A DNA stretch of 64,000 nucleotides from Lachnospiraceae bacterium (GTDB taxonomy: Bacteria; Bacillota; Clostridia; Lachnospirales; Lachnospiraceae): the NCBI GenBank assembly GCA_024687205.1, contig JAILES010000094.1, forward strand, positions 1 to 64,000, given 5' to 3'. The notes beneath the pieces are model-generated. The model ran no database searches, was not told where the DNA came from, and saw only the letters and a program-made list of their open reading frames with translations. The number at the start of each line of letters is the position of its first letter. Within the stretch, counting starts at the first letter, position 1. A program made the translations under genes and the position numbers. Below, piece after piece: positions 52,001-60,764 of this stretch.

Positions 52001-53505
52001 TATCGTATCCGGAGGAGATAACACGTGAGGAAGCATATGCGACTACCGATGAAGTGATAGAACGTATGCTCAAGATAGAAGGTATAGGAACGATAGGTGT
52101 ACTTACCGGTAACGGTTCGGCCCTGCTGGTTTCCGAATCCTCGGGTGCAGATGATTTCAGACATATGTCATTTATGATAATGACTGCTGATGAGAATGCC
52201 GGAGAAGAAGAGATCAAACGTATCAATCATGAGATAGAACAGATAGGGATCGATATGGGTATCGATCTGACCATGTCTTCCATGGCGACGGAAATGGATT
52301 CGCTGACCGGCGGTTCAGGTTTATCACTTAATGTATACGGTCAGGACATTGATGAACTTACGAGGATAACCGGAGAGATCTGTGACATAGTCGATACCAT
52401 AGACGGATATGAAGATATTTCAAACGGCTTTGAGGATGCGGGAAAAGCCGCACACGTGACTATAGATAAGAACAAAGCCATGAGCATGGGCTTATCGGTC
52501 GTACAGATATATCAGGATATCAATAAAAAGCTCACACATTCAAAGAGTGCCGTGACCATCACGGTTGACGGCATCGACATGGATATCGTGGTAGTGGATG
52601 ATACGAAGCCGATGACTTACGAGAATCTGCTGGACTATGAATTTACGGTTGAGAAAACCGATGATGATAATGATACGATCCATGAGGATCATAAACTCAG
52701 TGAGTTTGCAACAGTGGAAGTAAAGGATGAGCTTACCAGCATAAACCGCAAGAACCAGAGCCGTTACATGACCGTTACCGCTTCCGTGGGTGAGGGTTAC
52801 AACACCACGCTGCTCACAAGGAAGCTGAAGCCGCTGCTGGATAAGTACAAACTGCCTCAGGGTTATTCAATGGAGCTGGGCGGCGAATACGATTCGGTAC
52901 TTACCATGTTAAAGCAGATGGCGCTTGTGCTCGTGCTGGGACTTTTGATGGTTTACCTGGTAATGGTAGGACAGTTCCAGAGTCTCTTAAGTCCTTTCAT
53001 TGTGCTGTTTACGGTGCCGCTTGCTTTCACCGGCGGATTCCTGACCATGTGGATCTGCCGTGAAAATCTTTCCATGATAAGCATACTCGGTATAGTAGTG
53101 CTGATGGGTACGGTCGTCAATAATGGTATCGTGTTCGTGGATTATGCGAATCAGCTGAGAAAGGGCGGACTGGACAGGATCACGGCCCTGGTGGTAACAG
53201 GAAAGACACGTATGCGTCCCATTCTTATGACGGCACTCACTACGATACTTGCCGAATCCAACCTGATAATAGGTGATGACATGGGTGCACAGCTGGGACG
53301 CGGTATGGCGCTGGTCATAGCCGGAGGTCTTGCATATGCTACGCTGATGACCCTGTTCATTATACCTGTAATGTATGATATACTGTTTAAGAGACAGCCT
53401 CTGGATGTCGATACGGGAAGTGAGAGTCTCGATGACATACCCGATGATGCAGCAGAATATCTTGCAAGCAGGGATGAGGATCTGGATTTTATAACTACAG
53501 AATAG
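49084..53505 (+). CDS. RND-family transporter with a ~400-residue coiled-coil insert
   Basis: A 1473-residue protein. Residues 1-190 are the RND N-terminus (TM1 at about 12-31, then a porter segment with YPGASSEKIETEICEPMEAAL). Residues about 200-610 are a very long coiled coil, mostly EEL/DGxK heptads, with five near-exact IDEG/IDDG repeats around 331-364. From about 620 normal RND sequence resumes, with the transmembrane block (SGLALGIGMLVDNSIVVMENIYRLR is the conserved motif D region) and the second half to the C-terminus. The insert occupies the position of the TolC-docking part of AcrB. Gram-positive relatives lack an outer membrane, so the coiled coil may span the wall or contact a partner. 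The ribosome site is weak. DHH and TIR genes follow. Confidence 0.88.
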   Translation: MEKFSVKRPFTVLVGVIIAVVLGFVSMSNMQLDLLPDISLPYLMVLTTYPGASSEKIETEICEPMEAALGTINGIKNVFSVCNENYGMVQLEFVDDTDLDSAMVKVSSALNTLQPYLPEDAGTPSIIEISTDMVASVYLAVSMEGMEMEELSQFVRDDITPQYEKQNGVASVTTLGLVDKSVEVRLNEKKIDELNGRILATVEDAFDDAKEQLDDAKQQLEDSQESLDENKKKLEDSKKDLADGMKELIDSQQELEDGKKELAENKQKWEDSKRDMEKAEQELEDKKKESNEKLADLSYQVDQASASLAALKTQLSQSEATIPAYKKGIKQIDEGIAKIDEGIAQIDDGIKQIDEGIAKINEGLKAIEELEGQGVTADTIGGIISGIEGGISMTEAQIAALDPNAADYQQQLAGLNAQLAKMKEQLAQMQQAKALLDQKSGLESQKKELESQKAGLEEQKKQLEEQKKGLNDQKASLEAQKTQAEATVKGLKKAVKEMEGQVEEAYKELEKGKLEAATALGSADAQLSIGKSQLDSAKSQFDAAEDQLETAQEQIDNGWDSIEDGQKQIKDGLEQIEDGQKKIDDGWNDYEDGVRKFEKQKAEAKKSANADKLLTLDTLSGLIYAQNFEMPAGYVDDRADSSWLVKIGQNYEDVSELNDIVLTNINKVGDIKLGDVADIVVIDNADESYVRLGNNKAVILSVFKSSTTGTNDLSKTIEAASEELKAAHPGLQVTTLVDMGDYIDLIVNSVLTSMAIGALLAVVVLAIFLKDVKPTLVVAISIPVSVLTAIMCMYFSGISLNMLSLSGLALGIGMLVDNSIVVMENIYRLRGYGIEAPRAAVQGTKQVAGSIIASTLTTVCVFLPMIFTTGMVRDLIAPMCLTIVFCLMASLLIAMTVVPASASTLLRNAKPKEHPLFDRVMVLYEKMLRFCLKVKIVPLAIALGLLIFSGIMIVRMGIVVIPEMTMSQMQADISYPEEITREEAYATTDEVIERMLKIEGIGTIGVLTGNGSALLVSESSGADDFRHMSFMIMTADENAGEEEIKRINHEIEQIGIDMGIDLTMSSMATEMDSLTGGSGLSLNVYGQDIDELTRITGEICDIVDTIDGYEDISNGFEDAGKAAHVTIDKNKAMSMGLSVVQIYQDINKKLTHSKSAVTITVDGIDMDIVVVDDTKPMTYENLLDYEFTVEKTDDDNDTIHEDHKLSEFATVEVKDELTSINRKNQSRYMTVTASVGEGYNTTLLTRKLKPLLDKYKLPQGYSMELGGEYDSVLTMLKQMALVLVLGLLMVYLVMVGQFQSLLSPFIVLFTVPLAFTGGFLTMWICRENLSMISILGIVVLMGTVVNNGIVFVDYANQLRKGGLDRITALVVTGKTRMRPILMTALTTILAESNLIIGDDMGAQLGRGMALVIAGGLAYATLMTLFIIPVMYDILFKRQPLDVDTGSESLDDIPDDAAEYLASRDEDLDFITTE

Positions 53506-53530
53506 TGAAATAACACAGTGGGGGGTGTTT

Positions 53531-55045
53531 ATGAGCTTAAGATTATCCGACCTTCTTTCCTTTAATGATATCGTGATACAGTGCCATGACAATCCGGATG
53601 CCGATGCTCTGGCATGCGGATTTGTATTATCCAAATATCTGAAGCTGAAGGGAAAAGAAGCACGTATTATATACAGCGGCAGATCTCAGATACAGAAATG
53701 TAATCTCACAAAGATGATAGAGCTGCTCGGCATAGAGATAGCTTATGTCGAAACGCTTGAAAAACCGGAACTTCTGGTGACGGTTGACTGTCAGTATGGG
53801 GAGAGCAACGTTACTAAATTTGAAGCAGAAAACATTGCTGTATTCGATCATCACCAGGTATCCACCGTACTTCCGGAGATGTCGGAAGTAAGGAGCAACT
53901 ACGGTTCATGTGCAACTCTGATCTTTAAGCTGTTAGAGGAAGAAGGGCTGGAGATAAACAATGATACCGGTATAGCAACGGCGCTGTATTACGGCCTCTT
54001 CACCGATACAGGAAGCCTTGCCGAAATATCACATCCTGCAGACAGGGATCTGAGGGATCATGCAAAGTACTCTAAGGAAGATATCCTGATCTTCCGTAAT
54101 TCAAATCTTTCCAGAGAAGAACTTGAAATAGCGGGAAATGCGTTAAAGAACGCATACTACGAAGAGAAATTTCCCTATGCGATAATAGAGGCAGAGCCTT
54201 GCGATCCTAACATCCTGGGAGTGATAAGCGATATGCTGCTGGAAGTGGAGGGACTGGAAAGCTGCCTTGTTTACAGTTATCTTTCCTTTGGTGTCAAGAT
54301 ATCAGTAAGGAGCTGCAGTAAAAATGTTAAAGCAAGCGAGCTTGCTGCATATATCGCAAAAGGTTTCGGCGGCGGTGGCGGACATCTGACCAAAGCCGGA
54401 GGCTTCTTACAGAGGGATCTCTTTGAACAGAACGGACTGGAATATAAGAACGAAGTCATAGAAGATCTGATGAAAGAGCGTATGTTCACATATTACAGAG
54501 ACAGCGAGATACGCTACGCCGGAGTGGAAGAGGAGAATCTGGAAGGATACCGGCGTTATATAAAACGTGAAGTGCTGATGGGATATGTGGAAGGCAGAAA
54601 ACTGGCAGAAAACGGAAGACGTGTGGTGATAAGAACACTGGAAGGTGATGTGGAGGTCACCGTAAAAGATGATCTGATCATAGTCTTCGGAATAGAAGGC
54701 GAGATGTGGCCCATCGAAAGAAAGAAATTCGAGGCCAGCTACAGGGAGAGCGATGAGGAATACATTTATCCCGGTGAGTATCAGCCGACAGTGATAGATT
54801 CGGAAACGGAAGAGCACATAAACATGCTTCCCTATGCAAAGAGCTGCATAGCCCTCGGAGGCAGCGGCATCTATGCAAAGGAACTGGATCACAGGGTTAA
54901 GATCTTTTCCACCTGGGATCCGGAGAAATATTACCTCGGAGTACCCGGTGATTACATAGCTGTAAGAACGGATGATCTGAAAGACATATATATCATAGCA
55001 AGGAGTATTTTCAAAAGAACCTATATTGAAATAGTCGGAGAATAA
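53531..55045 (+). CDS. DHH-family phosphoesterase
   Basis: A 504-residue DHH-type phosphoesterase. The DHH domain begins with the metal motif HDNPDADALACG (residues 19-30), then VTVDC, and the DHH triad itself near 106-108. The DHHA1 glycine-rich GFGGGGGHLTKAGGF loop follows. The C-terminal 200 residues (after about 310) are unlike NrnA or GdpP and are unrecognised, so it may bind an extra substrate or protein. Such enzymes cleave nanoRNA, pAp or cyclic dinucleotides. It lies 25 nt after the RND gene and 4 nt before the TIR gene, so linked function is likely. Confidence 0.85.
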   Translation: MSLRLSDLLSFNDIVIQCHDNPDADALACGFVLSKYLKLKGKEARIIYSGRSQIQKCNLTKMIELLGIEIAYVETLEKPELLVTVDCQYGESNVTKFEAENIAVFDHHQVSTVLPEMSEVRSNYGSCATLIFKLLEEEGLEINNDTGIATALYYGLFTDTGSLAEISHPADRDLRDHAKYSKEDILIFRNSNLSREELEIAGNALKNAYYEEKFPYAIIEAEPCDPNILGVISDMLLEVEGLESCLVYSYLSFGVKISVRSCSKNVKASELAAYIAKGFGGGGGHLTKAGGFLQRDLFEQNGLEYKNEVIEDLMKERMFTYYRDSEIRYAGVEEENLEGYRRYIKREVLMGYVEGRKLAENGRRVVIRTLEGDVEVTVKDDLIIVFGIEGEMWPIERKKFEASYRESDEEYIYPGEYQPTVIDSETEEHINMLPYAKSCIALGGSGIYAKELDHRVKIFSTWDPEKYYLGVPGDYIAVRTDDLKDIYIIARSIFKRTYIEIVGE

Positions 55046-55049
55046 ACTT

Positions 55050-58000
55050 ATGAGATATGATGCTTTTATAAGTTACAGACACAGTGAACTTGATATGGAG
55101 ATCGCAAAGAAGCTCCATAAAGGTCTGGAGACTTTTAAGATACCTGTTTCGGTCAGAAAGAAGTTCGGCAAAAAGAGGATAGAAAGAGTATTCAGGGATC
55201 AGGAAGAGCTGCCCATCGGAAGTGATCTTGATGATAACATCACCGCAGCCCTTGCCGAATCGGAATATCTGATCGTCATATGTTCTCCGAGAACACCGAA
55301 ATCCGTATGGGTATGCAAGGAAATAGAAACATTTATAAAACTGCATGACAGAAGCCATGCACTGGCCATACTGATAGAGGGAGAGCCGAATGAGAGCTTT
55401 CCGCCTCAGCTGCTGGTCGATGAAAACGGAAAACCGGTAGAACCTCTGGCAGCAGATATAAGAGGCGAGACCAAGAAGGAACGTGACAAAAAATTTAAGA
55501 CCGAGCTGATGAGGCTGGTCGCACCTCTCGTGGGCTGTGAATATGATGACTTGAAGCAGAGACACAGGGAAAGGATAATCCGCAGAAACGTGTGTTTTGC
55601 AGCGGTTATTCTGCTGATCACTGCCGCGCTGGGAATTGCTTTCGGTTTTTACAATGCGGTTATTGCAAGGAACATGGAGGAGCTGGCAAACAGAAATGCG
55701 GATCTTGCGATGGAAAAATCGTCGCTTGCTGCACAGATATTTGATCAGTTCCAGGAGACGCAGAAAAACCAGTCAAGGTTTTATGCGGAGAAGTCTCTTT
55801 CACTCCTTAATGAAGGAAAAAGAGAAGCGGCTGTTCTTACCGCAATGGAAGGTCTTCCCGTTAACGATGATGACGAGAGACCTTATGTTCCCGAAAATGA
55901 GTATGCGCTGAGTTCGGCTCTTCACGTATATGATGACGGAAGCTATCTCGACCACGACAGACTGCTCCATCATGAACAGATAGTTGATTCCATAAGAAGC
56001 TGTGCAGACGGGAAGTATCTTGTAAGCTATGACCGTAACGAAAACGTATATGTATGGGATTCGGAAAACTGGAATCTTAAGACGATGATACCATGCCGTG
56101 TTAATAAGGATAGCTATATCGAATCGGTGGTGGATGCTTATGCGGATGAGGACAGGGTATATGTGGTCACAACAAATACATTTACGGCTTATGACTTTTC
56201 CGGTAAGCAGCTGTACCAGAATGATGACAGCTATGATTATGTGAGTTCGGAACTCTGCAGTGATGAAAATATCATGCTGCTGATCAAAAGCGATGAAGCA
56301 TGCTGCGTGGACACAGGGACGGGTAAAGTCCTGCAGACCATAACAAACACGGCTGAAGAGAGTTTTACCGCCAGAGGTTCATATATGGGGGACGGCGTAT
56401 ATGCCATATCGCATCTGGCTGCTGATGATACTCCGGGCTGTATTACCGTAGTAGATCTTGATACAGGCGAGAGCACAAATGTAACGCTTAAATACGGTCA
56501 TATACTTAAAACAGCGGGTTCATCCAAAGGCCGTATAGCGGTGGTCAGCTGCAACAGTGATTTCTTTTACGGAGCAGGTGTGACCGAACTGGGGCTGGAG
56601 CTTTTTGACAGTAAAGGCAATGTTATATGGTCACGGGATCTCAATATACAGATAATCAATGCCGTTACATTTTCGACTTATCTGAAGATCCAGGATTACA
56701 ATGACAAGGTCTTCTTTTCGGTAGAGAGAGGTGCGTATATCTATGATGCTGCGGACGGTACGGAAACCGGACGCATAGCGCTGTCCGGAGATTTGGAACA
56801 GGTACTGCTCTCAACAAACAGTGATTACGGCTGCATAGGTTATTCCAACGGTGTGATGGATTGGATAGATACCGTTAAAGCAAGCGTGATTGACAGCGCC
56901 CGTATCGACAGCAGGATAGCATTGACTGATATGTGTTTCTTCGGAAGTCAGAGACTTGTTAGTGCCAGGACTTCGCCGGATGTATATGTTCTTTCCTATC
57001 ATAAGGGAAAAGATATAGAAGAACTGGCAGAGCTTGAAGAACATATGCTTCCGGAAGCTGTAGCTCCTGATGGCGGATATTATATGATGAGCACATATTC
57101 GGACGGTAAGATACATTATTTCTTTGATCAGGACGGAGAGCAGCTGTATAAATTTGACGCCAGCGATAAATATCCGATAGATATATTCTGCACTGATGAT
57201 AAAACGCTGATCGCCACATCGGAAGGAATATGGAAAGTGGACCCGTACAAGGCAAAAGCTGAACTGACGGATTACGGCAGCATGGGTTCCTCTGATCTGT
57301 ATATCAACGGATGCTTTTCCGAAAACGGAAAATACTGCGTTCTCTGGACGGGAATGAAACTCGGGGTATTTGATCTGGAAACGGAGACATTGCTCTTTGA
57401 TAAAGAGTTTGAAGACAGCATAGGCTGTGCGGTCGTAACCACCGACGGATCTGAGTTATACGTATCACAGAACGGTAAAAATCTGACGAAAATAGATACG
57501 GACAACGGTTCGGAGAGAGAATATGCCGATGTGAACCTGAGGGAAACAGCAGACATTAACGATGGGAATTTCCTTGCCGTGTCAGGTTCCGGAAAAATTG
57601 CGGCGATGTTCTGTTCGGACGGAAAAGTCAGAGTCATCGATACAGAGGATGAAAGACTGCTGGCATCGATTTCGGTGCAGGCCAGATACAGTGCCTTTAT
57701 ACAGTTTGATGAAAAGGGAAAACATCTGCTGATGCAGGGTGATGACAATACCATTTATATTTACAATATAGAGAATAACGAATACAGCTGCATCATTGAT
57801 ACGGCATTTGAACTCAGATATGTGATGACCGGTGACGACAGGGTGGTATGCTGTGACGGATCGGGCATACATCTGCTGGAAGCAGGATCCTTCGTAAGGA
57901 TCGCATACATCCCTGACGGAATCGCTTATATCCCGTCGGAGAAAAGTTTTATACAGAGAGACGGAAATGAAGTATATAAGAGTAAATACATGAATTATCA

Positions 58001-58082
58001 GGAACTGATCGAGGAAGCGAAACGCCAGTTCCCGGGTTCGAAACTCGGTCCTAAAGAGAGAAAAGAGTACAACATAGAATAA
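55050..58082 (+). CDS. TIR domain-transmembrane-beta-propeller protein
   Basis: A 1010-residue protein. The TIR domain (about 1-140) begins DAFISYRHSELD and contains the SPRTPKSVWVCKEIETF segment. Glu91 in W-x-C-x-E fits the catalytic glutamate of NADase-type TIR domains. A single hydrophobic span is at about 181-203, followed by a short coiled coil (205-240). From about 270 the protein is a WD40/PQQ-like beta-propeller, with many repeats of the type DG...Vx(V/I)WDSE, presumably outside the cell. The gene starts 4 nt after the DHH phosphoesterase stop. A sensor-TIR architecture such as this could produce a nucleotide signal in the cytosol that the neighbour degrades. Confidence 0.85.
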   Translation: MRYDAFISYRHSELDMEIAKKLHKGLETFKIPVSVRKKFGKKRIERVFRDQEELPIGSDLDDNITAALAESEYLIVICSPRTPKSVWVCKEIETFIKLHDRSHALAILIEGEPNESFPPQLLVDENGKPVEPLAADIRGETKKERDKKFKTELMRLVAPLVGCEYDDLKQRHRERIIRRNVCFAAVILLITAALGIAFGFYNAVIARNMEELANRNADLAMEKSSLAAQIFDQFQETQKNQSRFYAEKSLSLLNEGKREAAVLTAMEGLPVNDDDERPYVPENEYALSSALHVYDDGSYLDHDRLLHHEQIVDSIRSCADGKYLVSYDRNENVYVWDSENWNLKTMIPCRVNKDSYIESVVDAYADEDRVYVVTTNTFTAYDFSGKQLYQNDDSYDYVSSELCSDENIMLLIKSDEACCVDTGTGKVLQTITNTAEESFTARGSYMGDGVYAISHLAADDTPGCITVVDLDTGESTNVTLKYGHILKTAGSSKGRIAVVSCNSDFFYGAGVTELGLELFDSKGNVIWSRDLNIQIINAVTFSTYLKIQDYNDKVFFSVERGAYIYDAADGTETGRIALSGDLEQVLLSTNSDYGCIGYSNGVMDWIDTVKASVIDSARIDSRIALTDMCFFGSQRLVSARTSPDVYVLSYHKGKDIEELAELEEHMLPEAVAPDGGYYMMSTYSDGKIHYFFDQDGEQLYKFDASDKYPIDIFCTDDKTLIATSEGIWKVDPYKAKAELTDYGSMGSSDLYINGCFSENGKYCVLWTGMKLGVFDLETETLLFDKEFEDSIGCAVVTTDGSELYVSQNGKNLTKIDTDNGSEREYADVNLRETADINDGNFLAVSGSGKIAAMFCSDGKVRVIDTEDERLLASISVQARYSAFIQFDEKGKHLLMQGDDNTIYIYNIENNEYSCIIDTAFELRYVMTGDDRVVCCDGSGIHLLEAGSFVRIAYIPDGIAYIPSEKSFIQRDGNEVYKSKYMNYQELIEEAKRQFPGSKLGPKERKEYNIE

Positions 58083-58087
58083 TGAAG

Positions 58088-58113
58088 AGACCGGATGAGA
58101 GCTCATCCGGTCT
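58088..58113. terminator. Bidirectional terminator between TIR and MATE genes
   Basis: AGACCGGATGA and TCATCCGGTCT form an 11-bp perfect stem with a 4-nt loop, between the convergent stop codons. AT-rich sequence follows on both sides. Confidence 0.85.
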
Positions 58114-59516
58114 TATTTATGTTCCGAAACTATGTTTTTGGCCCAGATACCGCTGGCGACCATACCGCCGCCGATCAGACATTTGATTATCTCCAATGAC
58201 TGTACCGCTATCATCATGTACAGAACGTTTATCTGTGTAAAGCGGCTTAGTATATAAGCTGTCGGCACCGAAAGCAGCCATACGAAGCAGCTGTCGAAGA
58301 TAAAGGTGATCAACGTATTTCCTCCCGAACGTATGGTAAAATACGAGGCATGGGTAAAGCCGTAAAAAGGCATAAGCACACCGCACACAATGATGAACTG
58401 CGTTGCCATGTGACGCACGTGATCCGAAGTGTTGTATAACAGCGGGAAGAACGGGCTTATAACAACCATCAGTATACCGAAAACAAGCCCGAGCATCGTT
58501 GTGAAGGCTATCATCTTTCTCGCATGGTCTTTGGCTTTGTCTATATCACCGCTTCCGAGTATCTGTCCCACTACGATACCTACAGCCTCTCCCATTGCCA
58601 GGAAAGAGACACCCATTAAGTTCCATATGGTGGACTCTATATTCAGTGCAGCGACTGCATCAAGGCTCCTGACAGAATAACTCTGGTTAAGGATTGTCTG
58701 CCCGAGTGCCCACAGAGTTTCATTTGCCATTAGCGGAAGTGATTTCAGGATAAACTTTTTCGCCAGCTTCATGGGCACACGGAAATCTTTGAAAGCACCT
58801 TTTATAAACCTGTGTTCATCCGCATGACGTACGGTGTATATGATTATAAAGCCCATCTCTACAAATCTGGAGATGACTGTTGCAACTGCAGCACCTTTTG
58901 CGCCAAGAGCAGGCAGTCCTAAGAGACCGTATATCAGAAGAGCATTACCGATCAGATTTACAAAGATGGCTACTATGGAAGCAGTCATCGGTGCTTTGGT
59001 CTGTCCTGTATCACGCAGCGTTCCGGCAAATGCATTGGTAATGCCGACGGGTATAAGACCGATGAGCATGATATTCATGTATTCTATGCCTATACGCAAG
59101 GTTTCTTCTGCATCTTCCACAGCACCTTCTCCCTGCAGGAAGAGGGCGACTAATTCATCAGCAAAAATGAAATAAACAAATATGCTCAGCAGAGTCAGCA
59201 CAGTGTTGATCATCAACTTGAATCGGAAAGTCTGGCGTACACCTTTGATGTCATTCATTCCGTAATATTGTGCCGTGAATATACCTACACCTGCTGATGC
59301 TCCGAAGATCAGCAGATAATACACAAATATCAACTGGTTCGAAATAGCAACACCTGACAGTGCATTGGTGCCGACTCTTCCTATCATCAGATTGTCCAGA
59401 AGGCTCACGAAATTAGAGATACCGTTCTGTACCATAATAGGCACAGCTATAGCCAGTATCATCTTATAAAACGCCGCATCCCCGACATATCTGTTTTTTA
59501 AACTCTTTTTTTCCAT
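58113..59516 (-). CDS. MATE-family efflux transporter
   Basis: A 467-residue, 12-span MATE-family exporter. It has the N-terminal ILAIAVPIMVQNGISNFVSLLDNLMIG and the repeat copy in the second half typical of DinF/NorM-type carriers. Substrate may be a cationic drug or toxic metabolite. The ATG at 59516 has no ribosome site and sits 8 nt behind the -10 box, so it seems to be translated from an almost leaderless message. An ATG at 59522 is also possible. The 3' end meets the TIR gene's terminator. Confidence 0.9.
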   Translation of the reverse strand: MEKKSLKNRYVGDAAFYKMILAIAVPIMVQNGISNFVSLLDNLMIGRVGTNALSGVAISNQLIFVYYLLIFGASAGVGIFTAQYYGMNDIKGVRQTFRFKLMINTVLTLLSIFVYFIFADELVALFLQGEGAVEDAEETLRIGIEYMNIMLIGLIPVGITNAFAGTLRDTGQTKAPMTASIVAIFVNLIGNALLIYGLLGLPALGAKGAAVATVISRFVEMGFIIIYTVRHADEHRFIKGAFKDFRVPMKLAKKFILKSLPLMANETLWALGQTILNQSYSVRSLDAVAALNIESTIWNLMGVSFLAMGEAVGIVVGQILGSGDIDKAKDHARKMIAFTTMLGLVFGILMVVISPFFPLLYNTSDHVRHMATQFIIVCGVLMPFYGFTHASYFTIRSGGNTLITFIFDSCFVWLLSVPTAYILSRFTQINVLYMMIAVQSLEIIKCLIGGGMVASGIWAKNIVSEHK

Positions 59517-59524
59517 GAGCATCA

Positions 59525-59553
59525 ATACTAACACAGTTTGATATATTGGTCAA
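59525..59553 (-). promoter_or_regulatory. MATE gene promoter, close to start codon
   Basis: On the minus strand TTGACC (59553-59548) and TAGTAT (59530-59525) are 17 nt apart. The -10 lies 8 nt before ATG 59516 and 2 nt before ATG 59522, leaving room for only a 0-2 nt leader. Confidence 0.65.
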
Positions 59554-59560
59554 ATAACAA

Positions 59561-60001
59561 CCCCTCATCAGTCGCCTTCGGCGACAGCTTTCAATCACGG
59601 GGACGGTTCCTCGGTTGATCATCGAAACACGAATAGCAGTCCAATCACGGGGACGGTTCCGCAGTTGGTCATCGAAACACGAATAGCAGTATGTGTTAAC
59701 CCCTTGCTAAGTCGTTCCGCACTAGAGCTCGAGCTTCGCAGCAAAACTATCCCTCGGCTCGCAACCGTCCTCTTCGAGGAGTTGCTGCGCCGGGGATATG
59801 CTGCTTGCTCTTGCTAAGTGCTACACTAAGTCGCCGGGGTTAATCACATACTGCTATTCGTTTTTTCAAGTAATATAGAACCGTCCCTCGTGATTGTCAA
59901 TAATCAACCGGAGAACCGTCCCCGTGATTGTCAATAATCAACCGGAGAACCGTCCCCGTGATTGGGGGGAAGGTGGCAGCCATAGGCTGCCGGATGAGGG
60001 G
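59561..60001. repeat. 441-bp nested palindromic repeat island
   Basis: This non-coding element is built of nested symmetries. The ends CCCCTCATC and GATGAGGGG are 9-bp terminal inverted repeats, each next to a hairpin (GTCGCC-TTC-GGCGAC left; GGCAGCC-ATA-GGCTGCC right). Inside on the left are two adjacent 50-bp tandem repeats (59591-59640, 59641-59690; 46/50 identical). On the right are 2.4 copies of a 34-35-bp repeat (59881-59964). An 18-bp motif, CAATCACGGGGACGGTTC, is inverted between the two sides. A 24-bp near-perfect inverted pair (59680-59703 and 59836-59860) encloses a 132-bp core. No ORF or transposase is present. A MITE-like or REP-derived origin is the best guess. Confidence 0.7.
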
Positions 60002-60017
60002 AGGATGATTGTGCAGA

Positions 60018-60047
60018 TTGACCGTCAGAGACTAAGTATAGTAGAAT
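60018..60047 (+). promoter_or_regulatory. Promoter placed six bases before a start codon
   Basis: TTGACC (60018-60023) and TAGAAT (60042-60047) are 18 nt apart. The start codon at 60054 lies 6 nt after the -10, and no ribosome site precedes it. Confidence 0.5.
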
Positions 60048-60053
60048 GGTGCC

Positions 60054-60701
60054 ATGTATGAAGAATATGAAAGAAAATCTAAATTTAAGTATATCCTGGT
60101 TCTGATAATTCTGGCAGGACTGATCGCTTATGGTGTCTATGCAAAAGGGACCAGGTCGCATCTGAACGGACTTATGGAGCCGATACAGACGGAATGTGAG
60201 GGTGGTACGGAATTTACATTAAGAGGCTATGATGTAAAGATAGATTATCTATATGAATATGATGCAACGGCTCTGGTGGTACATACGAAGGATTATCCCG
60301 GGATGAGTCTTGAAAGGAGACTGTCACCGAAGGATGTGGCCCTGGCCTGGGGGAGTGTGGCTGCATATAATGAAATGATAGATTTCCACTGGAAACAGAG
60401 AGGAAGATGGGTATACTGGAACACCAATACTTATGAAGAATTGAAACCTATAGGTGATGTGTCGGATGTGGACAGCCAGTCTTCAAATAACCATCTGGTT
60501 CCTGCGGATGTTAATGTGAGAAGGCAGATAGCAAAGATCCGCAGAGGTGATGTTGTAAGGATAAGAGGTTATCTTGTTAATATAAACGCAAAGAGCTCTA
60601 ACGGAGCGTACTTTAACTGGAAGTCCAGCACAAAAAGAACAGACTCCGGAGACGGAGCCTGTGAACTTATCTATGTTACCGCTGTAGACTGGGTAAAATA
60701 A
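60054..60701 (+). CDS. Membrane-anchored protein of unknown function (215 aa)
   Basis: A 215-residue protein with an N-terminal signal anchor (about 13-29) and an extracellular, mostly beta domain of 185 residues. Conserved-looking features are YPGMSLERRLSPKDVALAWG at about 82-101 and WVYWNTNTYEELKPIG. RGDVVRIRGYLV near the C-terminus hints at a small OB-like barrel. No family is named. The start has no ribosome site and the upstream -10 is 6 nt away, so it may be leaderless. A strong hairpin follows. Confidence 0.55.
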   Translation: MYEEYERKSKFKYILVLIILAGLIAYGVYAKGTRSHLNGLMEPIQTECEGGTEFTLRGYDVKIDYLYEYDATALVVHTKDYPGMSLERRLSPKDVALAWGSVAAYNEMIDFHWKQRGRWVYWNTNTYEELKPIGDVSDVDSQSSNNHLVPADVNVRRQIAKIRRGDVVRIRGYLVNINAKSSNGAYFNWKSSTKRTDSGDGACELIYVTAVDWVK

Positions 60702-60723
60702 AAACAGAGTTCTGTAAAAATCA

Positions 60724-60745
60724 GCCACGGGGATTGCCCCGTGGC
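60724..60745. terminator. Bidirectional terminator at 60.7 kb
   Basis: GCCACGGGG-ATTG-CCCCGTGGC is a perfect 9-bp GC-rich stem, followed by CGGTTTATA on the + strand. It lies between the convergent genes ending at 60701 and 60765. Confidence 0.8.
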
Positions 60746-60764
60746 CGGTTTATAAGGGAACGGA

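Noticed and set aside
52987..53634. A 215-codon minus-strand frame opposite the RND 3' end.
   Set aside because: It lacks a ribosome site, has no recognisable domain, and lies wholly opposite a strongly supported gene.
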